Assembly (NCBI GenBank): GCA_020638735.1
Contig: JACKHZ010000010.1
Span: 310,001 to 374,000, forward strand
Length of the DNA stretch: 64,000 bases
Direction: 5' to 3'
Source of the DNA: Planctomycetota bacterium
GTDB lineage: Bacteria; Planctomycetota; UBA1135; UBA2386
The translations under genes and the position numbers were made by a program. A model generated the notes under the pieces. That model had not been told where the DNA came from. It saw only the letters and a program-made list of their open reading frames with translations, and did not search any database. This document shows positions 16,693 to 24,129 of this stretch, piece by piece (the first letter of the stretch is position 1; each line of letters begins with the position of its first letter).

Positions 16693-17718
16693 CTACGCCG
16701 GCACGGCGACGAAGAACCCGAACCACCCCTTCTGGTCCGTCCACATGCCGACCTGCCGCAGACCCGCGCGTTCGAGCAGGGCCCGGAAGCCGTCGGGCGT
16801 GTACTTGTAGGAGTTCTCGGTGTGGATGCGCTCGCCCTGGGCGAACGCGCGTTCGCCGCCCGGCCAGCGCACGGTCAGCGAGCGTTCGGCCTCGAGGTGC
16901 ATCTCGATGCGGCCGTGCTGCTCGTCGTAGCGCGCGACGTGCCGCCAGTCGGCGGGGGCGAAGTCGGTGCCGGCCAGCGCGTTGACGTGGCGCAGGATGT
17001 TGCGGTTGAACGCCGCCGTGACGCCGAGCCCGTCGTCGTAGGCGCGCACCAGCACCCGGCGGTCCTTCTGCAGATCCGCGCCGATCCACAGCGCGCCGTG
17101 CCCGTCCATGCGTTCGCGCACGCGGCGCAGGAACGCGACCGCCTCGTCGGGGGCGAAGTTGCCGATCGACGAGCCCGGATAGAAGAACAGCCGGCGCTCG
17201 CCACCGACCGCCGCCGGCAGCTCCAGGCTCGACGAGAAGTCGGTGCCGACGCCGAGCATGGTGATCGCCGGGTGCTCGAGCTGCAGCCGGGTCAGCGCCG
17301 TGCGCAGGAAGTCGACCGAGATGTCCACGGCGACGTACTGGCGCGGCCGCACCATCGGGAACAGGCGCGGCGCCTTCTCGCAGCTGCCGGCGCCGAGGTC
17401 GATCAGCGTGCAGCCCTGCACCGGCACCGCCGCCGCGATCGCCGGCAGGTGCTCGGCCAGCAGGGCCGCCTCGGTGCGGGTCGGGTAGTACTCCGGCAGC
17501 GCTGTGATCGCGTCGAACAGCCGGGATCCGAGCTCGTCGTAGAGGAAGCGGGCCGGGATCTGCGCGCGCCCGGCGGCGAGGCCCCGCCGCAGGGCGGGCG
17601 CGACGTCGCCCGCGTCGGGCAGCGCCGCCTGCACGAATCGGGGGGAACCCGCCCCGCGGGCCGGCGGATCGCCGGCGCGGAGCCCCTGCATCTCGGCATG
17701 CGTCACCGCGGCGAGCAT
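16693..17718 (-). CDS. egtD: L-histidine N-alpha-methyltransferase-like protein (EgtD family)
   Basis: About 341 residues. SAM-dependent methyltransferase with EgtD-type features: ARFLYDELGSRLFDAITALPEYYPTRTE, LIDLGAGSCEKAPRLF (SAM motif I), FFYPGSSIGNF, ADLQKD, YDDGLGVTAAFNRNILRHVN and HTENSYKYT near the end. In ergothioneine producers EgtD trimethylates histidine to hercynine, and EgtB then adds sulfur. No egtB is in this window, so the gene is an orphan here. Start undecided: ATG 17718, GTG 17706 or ATG 17691. A TATGCT (17714-17719) placed like other candidate -10 elements would favour GTG 17706. Divergent from the flagellar operon. Confidence 0.85.
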   Translation of the reverse strand: MLAAVTHAEMQGLRAGDPPARGAGSPRFVQAALPDAGDVAPALRRGLAAGRAQIPARFLYDELGSRLFDAITALPEYYPTRTEAALLAEHLPAIAAAVPVQGCTLIDLGAGSCEKAPRLFPMVRPRQYVAVDISVDFLRTALTRLQLEHPAITMLGVGTDFSSSLELPAAVGGERRLFFYPGSSIGNFAPDEAVAFLRRVRERMDGHGALWIGADLQKDRRVLVRAYDDGLGVTAAFNRNILRHVNALAGTDFAPADWRHVARYDEQHGRIEMHLEAERSLTVRWPGGERAFAQGERIHTENSYKYTPDGFRALLERAGLRQVGMWTDQKGWFGFFVAVPA

Positions 17719-17782
17719 AGCGAACCGGTCGCGAGGCACAGGCGTGCGCCGCGATTCCTCACATTCCTCCGCGGGGCCCGCG

Positions 17783-17814
17783 CCGGGCGTCGGCATTCCC
17801 GACAACCGGCCCGG
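17783..17814. repeat. Bulged inverted repeat in the egtD-flgB divergent region
   Basis: CCGGGC-GTCGG-cattc-CCGAC-aaccg-GCCCGG: inner 5-bp stem with 5-nt loop, outer 6-bp stem, and a 5-nt bulge on the 3' side. It lies between two divergent genes and could be an operator, a cruciform or the base of a leader hairpin. No T run follows. Confidence 0.4.
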
Positions 17815-17847
17815 AGCGGGATCCGGGCTGTCGCCGAAACATCCGTC

Positions 17848-17876
17848 TCAAGGCGGGGACCGTCGCGCGCCGATGC
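17848..17876 (+). promoter_or_regulatory. Candidate sigma-28-like promoter of the flagellar operon
   Basis: TCAA at 17848 and GCCGATGC at 17869-17876. The latter resembles the -10 of flagellar sigma factor promoters (GCCGATAA/GCCGATAT). Distance from the T of the -35-like box to the G of GCCGAT is 21 nt, 2 nt longer than the enterobacterial consensus, but the same distance recurs in two other gaps of this cluster (23647 and 25242). It ends 32 nt before flgB. Confidence 0.35.
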
Positions 17877-17883
17877 TTGAGCA

Positions 17884-17899
17884 GCGATTCCGGAATCGC
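17884..17899. promoter_or_regulatory. Perfect 16-bp palindrome upstream of flgB
   Basis: GCGATTCCGGAATCGC, a perfect dyad 9 bp before the flgB ATG (17909). It lies in the expected 5' untranslated region or early transcribed region, so it could be an operator site for a dimeric regulator. As RNA it could only form a tight hairpin that would sequester the start region. No family assigned. Confidence 0.45.
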
Positions 17900-17908
17900 A
17901 GGCGAATC

Positions 17909-18256
17909 ATGATCGACTTCGATGGCGAGACGGCGTTCACCCGCCACACGCTCGACGCGCTCAGCGCGCGCACCCGGGCCACGATCCACAACATCGCGAA
18001 CCAGAACGTGGACGGCTTCAAGCGCATGGAGGTGCGCTTCGAGGACCTGCTGCGCGATGCCGCCGAGAAGGGCGCCGACGAGTCCCGGGTGCAGCCGGTG
18101 ATGCAGCGCGACGCGTCCGGGCCGCCGGGCGTCAACAACGTCGTGCTGATGGACGAGCTCGCCCTCTTGGGCAAGACCTCGCTGATGCACGACTACATGA
18201 CCCGCCGCGCCGGTTCGTACTTCAACCAGCTCAACAAGGCCATCTTCGGCAGGTGA
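17909..18256 (+). CDS. flgB: Flagellar basal-body rod protein FlgB
   Basis: 115 residues from ATG 17909, slightly short for the family (about 130). It forms part of the proximal rod in the periplasm. The N-terminal pattern (HTLDALSARTRATIHNIANQNVDGFKRMEVRFEDLL) corresponds to the rod-protein signature in which N-x-A-N-x-x-T/V-x-G-[FY]-K is conserved, and the C-terminus (MDELALLGKTSLMHDYMTRRAGSYFNQLNKAIFGR; only part is diagnostic) is helical as in other rod proteins. First gene of the flgB-to-fliN cluster; it overlaps or abuts flgC. Confidence 0.9.
   Translation: MIDFDGETAFTRHTLDALSARTRATIHNIANQNVDGFKRMEVRFEDLLRDAAEKGADESRVQPVMQRDASGPPGVNNVVLMDELALLGKTSLMHDYMTRRAGSYFNQLNKAIFGR
18251..18256 (+). 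promoter_or_regulatory. Ribosome binding site of flgC inside the flgB stop
   Basis: AGGTGA, matching the anti-Shine-Dalgarno (GGAGGTGAT), overlaps the flgB TGA and lies 5 nt before ATG 18262. It decides for ATG 18262 over the overlapping GTG 18253 as the flgC start. Confidence 0.6.
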
Positions 18257-18261
18257 TCCAG

Positions 18262-18717
18262 ATGCAGGACCCGATGGGAGGAGTGTTCCGCGGCTTCGAC
18301 ATCGCCGCGACCGGACTGCGCGCCGAGCTGCAGCGTTCGGAGGTCGTCGCCTCGAACCTCAGCAACATGCACCGCACCGGCAACGCCCAGAAGACGCCGT
18401 ACCGCCGCCAGGTGCTGGTGTTCGAGGAGCTGCTCGACCAGGCCTCGAAGGGCGCGGCCGCCGGCGCGCGCAGCGCCCCGGGCGCCGCGGGCGTGCAGGT
18501 GGCCAAGGTCGTCGAGGACAAGACCCCGTTCCCCGTCTTCTACCAGCCCGGACACCCGGACGCGGACGCCACCGGGCAGGTGCTCGGCAGCAACGTGGAC
18601 CTGTTCCAGGAGCTGGTCGACATGTCCACCATCGAGCGCAGCTTCGACGCCAACCTGACGGCGCTGCGCACCTACCGCAGCATGTTGCAGAACACGCTGC
18701 AGCACCTGGGTAGCTAG
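18262..18717 (+). CDS. flgC: Flagellar basal-body rod protein FlgC
   Basis: 151 residues. Proximal rod component. The N-terminal region FRGFDIAATGLRAELQRSEVVASNLSNMHRT carries the rod-family ANLxNxxT-like pattern, and the C-terminal half ends with VDMSTIERSFDANLTALRTYRSMLQNTL, the conserved helical segment of FlgC (MVxMxxAxRxYxANxxxxxxxxxM). Start chosen from the AGGTGA ribosome binding site. It follows flgB with a 5-nt gap and precedes fliE by 11 nt. Confidence 0.92.
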   Translation: MQDPMGGVFRGFDIAATGLRAELQRSEVVASNLSNMHRTGNAQKTPYRRQVLVFEELLDQASKGAAAGARSAPGAAGVQVAKVVEDKTPFPVFYQPGHPDADATGQVLGSNVDLFQELVDMSTIERSFDANLTALRTYRSMLQNTLQHLGS

Positions 18718-18728
18718 GAGACAGCGCC

Positions 18729-19130
18729 ATGAGCGGCTTCGACCTGCCACCGATCACCGGCTTCGACACGCGGTTCCGCCAGAACCCGCTGACGCAGCTC
18801 CTGCCGCAGGAGCTGCTGCAGGGGCCCGAAGGACTGGCGGGGCCGCAGGATCCGCTGAAGATCCCGACCCCCGGCGAACGCGCGATCCGGCCCGGCGAGG
18901 TCGGGCAGGCGAAGCCGTTCTCGGGCGTGCTGGCCGACTCGCTCGACCAGGTCGCGGCGCTGCGCGCCGACGCGCGCGACAAGGTGCGCGGCATGGTGCT
19001 CGGCGAGGACGTCGAGCTGCACGACGTGATGATCGCCGGCAGCAAGAGTGAGGTCGCGTTCAACCTGTTGCTCGAGGTGCGCAACAAGATGGTGGACGCG
19101 TGGGAGAAGTTGTCGAGGTCTTCGGGCTGA
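18729..19130 (+). CDS. fliE: Flagellar hook-basal body complex protein FliE
   Basis: 133 residues, a little longer than typical FliE (about 105) because of a Pro-rich N-terminus. FliE links the MS ring to the rod. The conserved C-terminal half is clear: FSGVLADSLDQVAALRADARDKVRGMVLGEDVELHDVMIAGSKSEVAFNLLLEVRNKMVDAWEKL (the LHDVMIAxxKAxxxFxLxxxVRNKxxxAYxE pattern). An AGGAGA ribosome binding site lies 7 nt before the ATG. Position between flgC and fliF is the classical order. Confidence 0.94.
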   Translation: MSGFDLPPITGFDTRFRQNPLTQLLPQELLQGPEGLAGPQDPLKIPTPGERAIRPGEVGQAKPFSGVLADSLDQVAALRADARDKVRGMVLGEDVELHDVMIAGSKSEVAFNLLLEVRNKMVDAWEKLSRSSG

Positions 19131-19146
19131 TCCGCCGAGCTGAAAC

Positions 19147-20619
19147 ATGAGAACCTTCCTCAACGAGTTCACGACGCAACTGCGCGGCATCTGGGCGCGC
19201 CTCGAAGGGCCGCAGCGCCTCGTCGTCTCGGCGGTGTTGCTGGCGACCGTGGTCGGCCTCGGCGCGATCGTCTGGTTCGCCGGGCGCCCGAGCTACGAGA
19301 CCGTGGTCACGGTGCGCACCGCGGCGGACGTCGCCCGCGTGCAGTCGGCGCTGCAGTCGGCCGGCATCTCGTGGGTGCCGGACGACACCGGCTACGGCTT
19401 CATGGTCGAGCGCTCCAAGGTCGCCGCGGCGCGCAGCGCGATCGCCAGCGACGGCGTGCTCGGTCCGCAGACGCCCGACATCGGCGGCACCGGCAGCCTG
19501 ATCGAGGACGCCGCGACCAAGGCCTGGCGGCTCGACGCGGCGTCGCGCAACGAGGCGGCGGCGGCGATCCAGCGGCTCGAGGGCGTGCTGTCGGTGACGG
19601 TCACGGCCAGCAGGCCGCGCCGCACGGTGGCGTTCCGCGACAGCCAGAACGACCAGAAGGCGTCGGCCTCGGTGCTGCTGCGGCTGGCGCCCGGGGCCGC
19701 GTTCGAGACCCTCGCGGACAGCGCGGCGTCGATCGCGGCCTCGACGCTGATGGTGCCGAAGGAGAACATCGACGTCGTCAACGCGGCCACCGGCCGGCGC
19801 TGGAACTACAACCCCGACCGCGCGACCGGCGCCGGCAGCAACGAGTTCCTCGAGCTGCAGCGCCGCATGAGCGACGAGCGCACGCAGCTCGCGCAGGAGC
19901 GCCTCGACCAGATGTGGCCGGGGAAGATCGCCGTGCAGGTCAACGTCGAGCTCGACCCGTCGTGGGAGGTGCGCAGCGAGAAGGTGCTGCCGACCGAGGC
20001 GATCGTGCGCTCGGAGGACGTCACCAAGGACTCGACCGACACGCCCGGCAGCGGCGACAACGCCGGCGCGGCGAAGAGCAAGAACGAGGTCCGCAACGTC
20101 CAGTACGTGACCGAGATCGGCGAGCGCCGCGTCGGCAAGATGATGCAGGACATCCGGCGCATGACGGTGGCGGTCATGTACGACACCGAGCTGGCGTCGC
20201 AGGTCAACGCCGAGGACCTGAAGAGGACCGTCAAGGCGATCGTCTGCTGGGACCCGGACCGCGACAGCGAGGACGGCTTCAGCATGATGACCGGCACGTT
20301 CGCGCCGATCGAGGTGCCGGAGATCGTCAGCGAAGGGCCGTCGATGAGCGACACCATCGCCCGCTGGGCGCCGACCGTCGGTCAGGTGCTCGGCGTACTG
20401 GTGGTGGTGATGTTCCTGCGCGGCCTGTTCAAGCGCTCGTCGCGCGCGCCGTCGTCGGCGGCCGCGGCCGCCGCGGCGCCGGTCGAGGTGCCGGAGGAAC
20501 AGCTGGCGCCGGAGGAGCAGCAGCGGCGCATGCGGCGCGAGATCGAGCGCTCGATCGCGCAGGACCCGGCGGCGCTGGCGAAGATGCTCGAGGCGTGGCT
20601 GATGGAGCAGAAGGCGTGA
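19147..20619 (+). CDS. fliF: Flagellar MS-ring protein FliF
   Basis: 490 residues. Inner-membrane ring on which the motor and export gate are built. A first transmembrane helix lies at about residues 26-46 and a second at about 410-428 (VLGVLVVVMFLRGLF). Between them are the ring-building motifs (SYETVVTVRTAADVARVQSAL and ASRNEAAAAIQRLEGVLSVTVTAS), and the cytoplasmic tail ends with the FliG-binding pattern QDPAALAKMLEAWLME. It is about 50 residues shorter than enterobacterial FliF. It precedes fliG by 13 nt. Confidence 0.95.
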   Translation: MRTFLNEFTTQLRGIWARLEGPQRLVVSAVLLATVVGLGAIVWFAGRPSYETVVTVRTAADVARVQSALQSAGISWVPDDTGYGFMVERSKVAAARSAIASDGVLGPQTPDIGGTGSLIEDAATKAWRLDAASRNEAAAAIQRLEGVLSVTVTASRPRRTVAFRDSQNDQKASASVLLRLAPGAAFETLADSAASIAASTLMVPKENIDVVNAATGRRWNYNPDRATGAGSNEFLELQRRMSDERTQLAQERLDQMWPGKIAVQVNVELDPSWEVRSEKVLPTEAIVRSEDVTKDSTDTPGSGDNAGAAKSKNEVRNVQYVTEIGERRVGKMMQDIRRMTVAVMYDTELASQVNAEDLKRTVKAIVCWDPDRDSEDGFSMMTGTFAPIEVPEIVSEGPSMSDTIARWAPTVGQVLGVLVVVMFLRGLFKRSSRAPSSAAAAAAAPVEVPEEQLAPEEQQRRMRREIERSIAQDPAALAKMLEAWLMEQKA

Positions 20620-20632
20620 GCGAGGCCCGATC

Positions 20633-21649
20633 GTGAGCGACGTCAAGAACCTCGGCACCGACAAGGTGCTGGCGATGCTGCTGCTGTCGATCGACCAGGA
20701 GCTCGCTGCCAAGGTGTTGCGCCACTTCACCGACGACACGGTGGACAAGGTGACGCGCGCCATGCAGGAGCTGCAGGAGATGGCGATCGACCGCGAGACG
20801 GTGCGCAGCGTCTACCAGGTCGCCGTGCAGCGCATGCGCCAGGGCGGCATGGCGCTCGGCGACGTCGGCGGGCTGATGCAGAACGTGCTGGCCAAGGCGT
20901 TCGGCAACGAGCGCAGCGGCGACGTCGCGCGGCGCGCCAACAGCGACATCCTGGCGAAGCGGCCGTTCGCGATGTTCGAGGCGTTGACCGCCGAGGACCT
21001 CGCCAACCTGCTGACCGAGGAGCACCCGCAGATCTCGGCGGTGTTCATCGCCCACCTCGACCGCAAGAAGGGCGGCGAGGTGCTGAAGTACCTCGACGAG
21101 GACGCGCGCGCCGACCTGGTGCACCGCGTCGCGACGCTCGACCGCACGCCGGCCGACGTCGTGCAGCGGGTGCTCGAGGTGATGCGCAAGAAGGTCAAGG
21201 ACCTCGGCCTGACGACGCTGCGCAGCGAGCCCAAGGCCTGGGTCAAGGCGGCGGCGTCGCTGCTCAACAACCTCGGCGGCGGCGACAAGGCGGTGCTGGA
21301 GAAGATCGAGTCGACCGACGCCGACATCGCCGTCGCGATCCGCGAGGAGATGTTCACGTTCGACGACATCCAGAAGCTCGACAAGAAGTCGATGCAGAAG
21401 ATCCTCGCCGCGGTCGACTCGCGGCAGCTGGCGGTGTCGCTGAAGGCGGCGATCCCGCCGGTCGAGCAGTCGATCCTCGGCAACCTGTCGAAGCGCGCCT
21501 CCGACATGGTCATCGAGGAGCGCGACAACCTCGGTCCGACGCCGCTCAGCGACGTGCTGGCGGCGCAGAACGAGATCCTCAAGCTGATCCGCGACCTGAT
21601 GGACAAGGGCGACATCAAGGCGGGCGGCGCGGCCGAACAGATGGTGTGA
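20633..21649 (+). CDS. fliG: Flagellar motor switch protein FliG
   Basis: 338 residues from GTG 20633. Rotor protein that binds FliF through its N domain and MotA through its C domain. The EHPQISAVFIAHLDRKKGGEVLKYLDE segment (EHPQ middle-domain signature) is present, and the C-terminal torque domain MFTFDDIQKLDKKSMQKILAAVD...LAVSLKAA carries the conserved charged residues. Co-transcribed with fliF and fliH (7 nt gap). Confidence 0.96.
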   Translation: MSDVKNLGTDKVLAMLLLSIDQELAAKVLRHFTDDTVDKVTRAMQELQEMAIDRETVRSVYQVAVQRMRQGGMALGDVGGLMQNVLAKAFGNERSGDVARRANSDILAKRPFAMFEALTAEDLANLLTEEHPQISAVFIAHLDRKKGGEVLKYLDEDARADLVHRVATLDRTPADVVQRVLEVMRKKVKDLGLTTLRSEPKAWVKAAASLLNNLGGGDKAVLEKIESTDADIAVAIREEMFTFDDIQKLDKKSMQKILAAVDSRQLAVSLKAAIPPVEQSILGNLSKRASDMVIEERDNLGPTPLSDVLAAQNEILKLIRDLMDKGDIKAGGAAEQMV

Positions 21650-21656
21650 GGCGAAC

Positions 21657-22250
21657 ATGACCTCGATGAGCTCGGTCCCCGTCTCCGCGCGCCTCGTCGG
21701 CCTGCGGCTGCACACGCGACGCGGTCCCGGCGGCGTGCCCGAGGCGCCGCGTGCCCGCGCGCTGCTCGACCTCAAGCGGCGCAACGAGCAGCGCGTCGCC
21801 GACGAGCAGGCGCTGCGCCAGTTGGTCGCGGCGGCGAAGACCCAGGTGGCGTCGATCCCGGGCCAGGTCCGCGGGCGCACCGACGAGGTCGCCGCGCTGG
21901 CCGTCGAGCTCGGTCTGCAGATCGCGCGAGAGCTGGTCGGCGCGGCGCTCGACAAGGGCCTGCTCGATCCGACGCCGACGGTCGCGCGCTGCCTCGCCGA
22001 CTGCGTGCACGGCAGCGATCGCGGCGACCTGACCGTGCGCCTCAACCCGGCGGACGCCGAGGCGGTGCAGAACGCCATCGCCGCGCAGCCGGAGCTGGCC
22101 GAGGAGGCGGCGGCGGCGCGCTTCGTCGCCGACGCGAGCGTGCCCCGCGGCGGCGTGCGCGCCGAGACCGGCGCCGGCCGGCTGCGCTACGACCCGATGG
22201 ACGTGCTGACCCGCATCTGCGACGAGGTCCGCCGCGAGGCGTCGACGTGA
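21657..22250 (+). CDS. fliH: Flagellar assembly protein FliH
   Basis: 197 residues. Predicted regulator of the export ATPase FliI. It has an N-terminal charged helical stretch (LLDLKRRNEQRVADEQALRQLVAAAKTQ; coiled coil), then VAALAVELGLQIARELVGAALDKGLL and a C-terminal alpha/beta region (LTVRLNPADAEAVQ...VPRGGVRAETGAGRLRYDP) typical of FliH/YscL. The stop overlaps the fliI start (GTGA), as expected for partners. Similarity is by pattern and synteny; FliH sequences are poorly conserved. Confidence 0.88.
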   Translation: MTSMSSVPVSARLVGLRLHTRRGPGGVPEAPRARALLDLKRRNEQRVADEQALRQLVAAAKTQVASIPGQVRGRTDEVAALAVELGLQIARELVGAALDKGLLDPTPTVARCLADCVHGSDRGDLTVRLNPADAEAVQNAIAAQPELAEEAAAARFVADASVPRGGVRAETGAGRLRYDPMDVLTRICDEVRREAST

Positions 22251-23560
22251 CGCTGCCCGCCAGTCTGCAGCGCGCCGTCGACGCGGCGCGTTCGCACAAC
22301 CGCCCGCGCGCCGAGGGCAAGGTGCGCGCGATCCGCGGCATCGCCATCCACGTGCAGGGCCTCGCCGCCGCGATCGGCGACACCTGCACGATCGCCGCCG
22401 AGGGCGGCCGCCTGCGCATCCCGGCCGAGGTGGTCGGCTTCGACGGCGACGACGCGGTGGTGATGGCGCTCGGCGACGCGCACCGCGTGGCGCCGTGGGA
22501 CCGCGTGCAGAACGAACACCTGCCGCTCAGCGTGCCGGTCGGCGCCGGCCTGCTCGGCCGCGTCGTCGACGCGCTCGGCCGCCCGCTCGACGGCGGCCCC
22601 GACATCGTCGGCAAGCTGCGTTCGCTGACCGGCGACGCGCCGTCGCCGCTGTCGCGCGCGCCGATCGACCGGCCGATCGAGACCGGCGTGTCGGCGATCG
22701 ACGGCATGCTGACCTGCGGCAAGGGTCAGCGCATCGGCATCTTCGCCGGCTCCGGCGTCGGCAAGTCGACGCTGATGGGGCAGATCGCGCGCAGCGCGGC
22801 CGGCCAGGTCAACGTCATCGCGCTGATCGGCGAGCGCGGCCGCGAGGTCGGCGAGTTCGTCACCGAGGCGCTCGGCGCGGAAGGCCTGCAGAAGAGCGTG
22901 GTGGTGGCGTGCACCAGCGACGCCGCGCCGATGTTGCGCATGAAGGCGCCGCTGACCGCCGTGACCATCGCCGAGGCGTTCCGCGAGGCGGGCGCCGACG
23001 TGCTGTTCATGATGGACTCGGTGACGCGCTACGCGATGGCGGTGCGCGAGGTCGGCCTCGCCGCCGGCGAGCCGCCGACGCTGCGCGGCTATCCGCCGAG
23101 CCTGTTCGCGTCGCTGCCGCGGCTGGTCGAGCGCCTCGGCTCCGACGGCGTCGGCACCATCACCGGCATGTTCACCGTGCTGGTCGACGGCGACGACATG
23201 AACGAGCCGGTCGCCGACGCGCTGCGCGGCTACCTCGACGGCCACATCGTGCTCAGCCGGCGCATCGCCGAGCGCGGTCGCTTCCCGGCGATCGACGTGC
23301 TGGGCTCGATCAGCCGTCTGATGCCGAAGGTCACCGACCCCGACCACCGCCGTCGCGCGCAGCGGGTGCGCGAGCTGCTGGCGCACTACGAGGAGAACCG
23401 CGACCTGGTGTCGGTCGGCGCCTACCGCAAGGGCGCCGACGCGCTGCTCGACCAGGCCCTGCAGCGCATCGGCGCGATCGAGCAGTTCCTGCACCACGGC
23501 ACCTCGACCCGCCCGGCCGCCGAGACCAAGGCGCTGCTGCAGCAGGTCGCCGGGCTGTGA
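22247..23560 (+). CDS. fliI: Flagellum-specific ATP synthase FliI
   Basis: 437 residues from GTG 22247. Hexameric ATPase of the flagellar type III export apparatus. Walker A FAGSGVGKSTLM, IALIGERGREVGEF, the Walker B region VLFMMDSVTRYAMAVREVGLAAGEPP, LLERLG-type arm (LPRLVERLGSDGVGTITGMFTVLVDGDD) and DGHIVLSRRIAERGRFPAIDVLGSISR are all canonical for the T3SS ATPase clade rather than F1-beta. It overlaps fliH by 4 nt and is followed by a 122-bp gap before fliJ. Confidence 0.97.
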   Translation: MTLPASLQRAVDAARSHNRPRAEGKVRAIRGIAIHVQGLAAAIGDTCTIAAEGGRLRIPAEVVGFDGDDAVVMALGDAHRVAPWDRVQNEHLPLSVPVGAGLLGRVVDALGRPLDGGPDIVGKLRSLTGDAPSPLSRAPIDRPIETGVSAIDGMLTCGKGQRIGIFAGSGVGKSTLMGQIARSAAGQVNVIALIGERGREVGEFVTEALGAEGLQKSVVVACTSDAAPMLRMKAPLTAVTIAEAFREAGADVLFMMDSVTRYAMAVREVGLAAGEPPTLRGYPPSLFASLPRLVERLGSDGVGTITGMFTVLVDGDDMNEPVADALRGYLDGHIVLSRRIAERGRFPAIDVLGSISRLMPKVTDPDHRRRAQRVRELLAHYEENRDLVSVGAYRKGADALLDQALQRIGAIEQFLHHGTSTRPAAETKALLQQVAGL

Positions 23561-23573
23561 CGGACCGGCGCGC

Positions 23574-23594
23574 GCGTCCGGTGCGAACGGACGC
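23574..23594. repeat. 7-bp stem hairpin between fliI and fliJ
   Basis: GCGTCCG-gtgcgaa-CGGACGC, a perfect 7-bp stem and 7-nt loop, 13 nt after the fliI stop. No T run follows, so it is not a standard intrinsic terminator. It may tune expression of the downstream fliJ-fliN part through processing or Rho. Confidence 0.5.
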
Positions 23595-23646
23595 CTGTCG
23601 CGGTTCGGGACGGGCGCGCGGGACCGGCCATTTGCGCGACATCGGC

Positions 23647-23675
23647 TAACGATCCGCCCGTGCCACGGCCGATAG
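23647..23675 (+). promoter_or_regulatory. Candidate sigma-28-like promoter upstream of fliJ
   Basis: TAAC at 23647 and GCCGATAG at 23668-23675, 21 nt apart (T to G), 7 nt before ATG 23683. Same geometry as the candidates at 17848 and 25242. If used, the fliJ transcript would be essentially leaderless. Confidence 0.35.
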
Positions 23676-23682
23676 CGCCGCC

Positions 23683-24129
23683 ATGCGACGCTTCCGCTTC
23701 CGCCTGCAGTCCGTGCTGCGCCTGCGCTCGCAGCTCGAGCGCAGCGCGCGCACCGAGCTGGCCGCGGCGATGGCCGACGTCAACGCGCTGGACCAGCAGC
23801 TGCTGGCTGCCGGGCAGGGCGTGCGCGAATGCGCCGAGCACGCGGTGCGCGGCGACGCGGTCGGGCAGCTCGCGCGGCAGCTCGAGCTCGGCCTGCGCCG
23901 GCACCAGTGGCGGCTGCAGAAGAAGCGCAAGGACGCCGAGCGGCACCTCGACTCGGTGCGCGTCGACTACGCGGCGAAGGCGCGGGAGAAGCGCACCGTC
24001 GAGCGGCTGCGCGAAGAAGAACACGACGCCTGGCGCCGCGACGTGCAGCGGCAGGAGCAGGCGGAGTTGGACGAAACGGCGCTGTTGACCGCCCCGCAGC
24101 GGGCGCAGCAGCGCGAAGGAGGAGCGTGA
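23683..24129 (+). CDS. fliJ: Flagellar export chaperone-like protein FliJ
   Basis: 148 residues, nearly all predicted long alpha-helical coiled coil rich in Arg, Gln and Glu (RRFRFRLQSVLRLRSQLE at the N-terminus and REEEHDAWRRDVQRQEQAELDE near the end; the N-terminal FRLQxVLxLR pattern is typical of FliJ). FliJ is a small cytoplasmic stalk-like protein that works with FliI/FliH in export. Identity rests on this pattern plus position directly after fliI. The stop overlaps the next start by one base. Confidence 0.85.
   Translation: MRRFRFRLQSVLRLRSQLERSARTELAAAMADVNALDQQLLAAGQGVRECAEHAVRGDAVGQLARQLELGLRRHQWRLQKKRKDAERHLDSVRVDYAAKAREKRTVERLREEEHDAWRRDVQRQEQAELDETALLTAPQRAQQREGGA

Noticed and set aside
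23574..23594. Intrinsic terminator after fliI
   Set aside because: The stem is good but no T run follows and the flagellar genes continue on the same strand; listed as a repeat instead.
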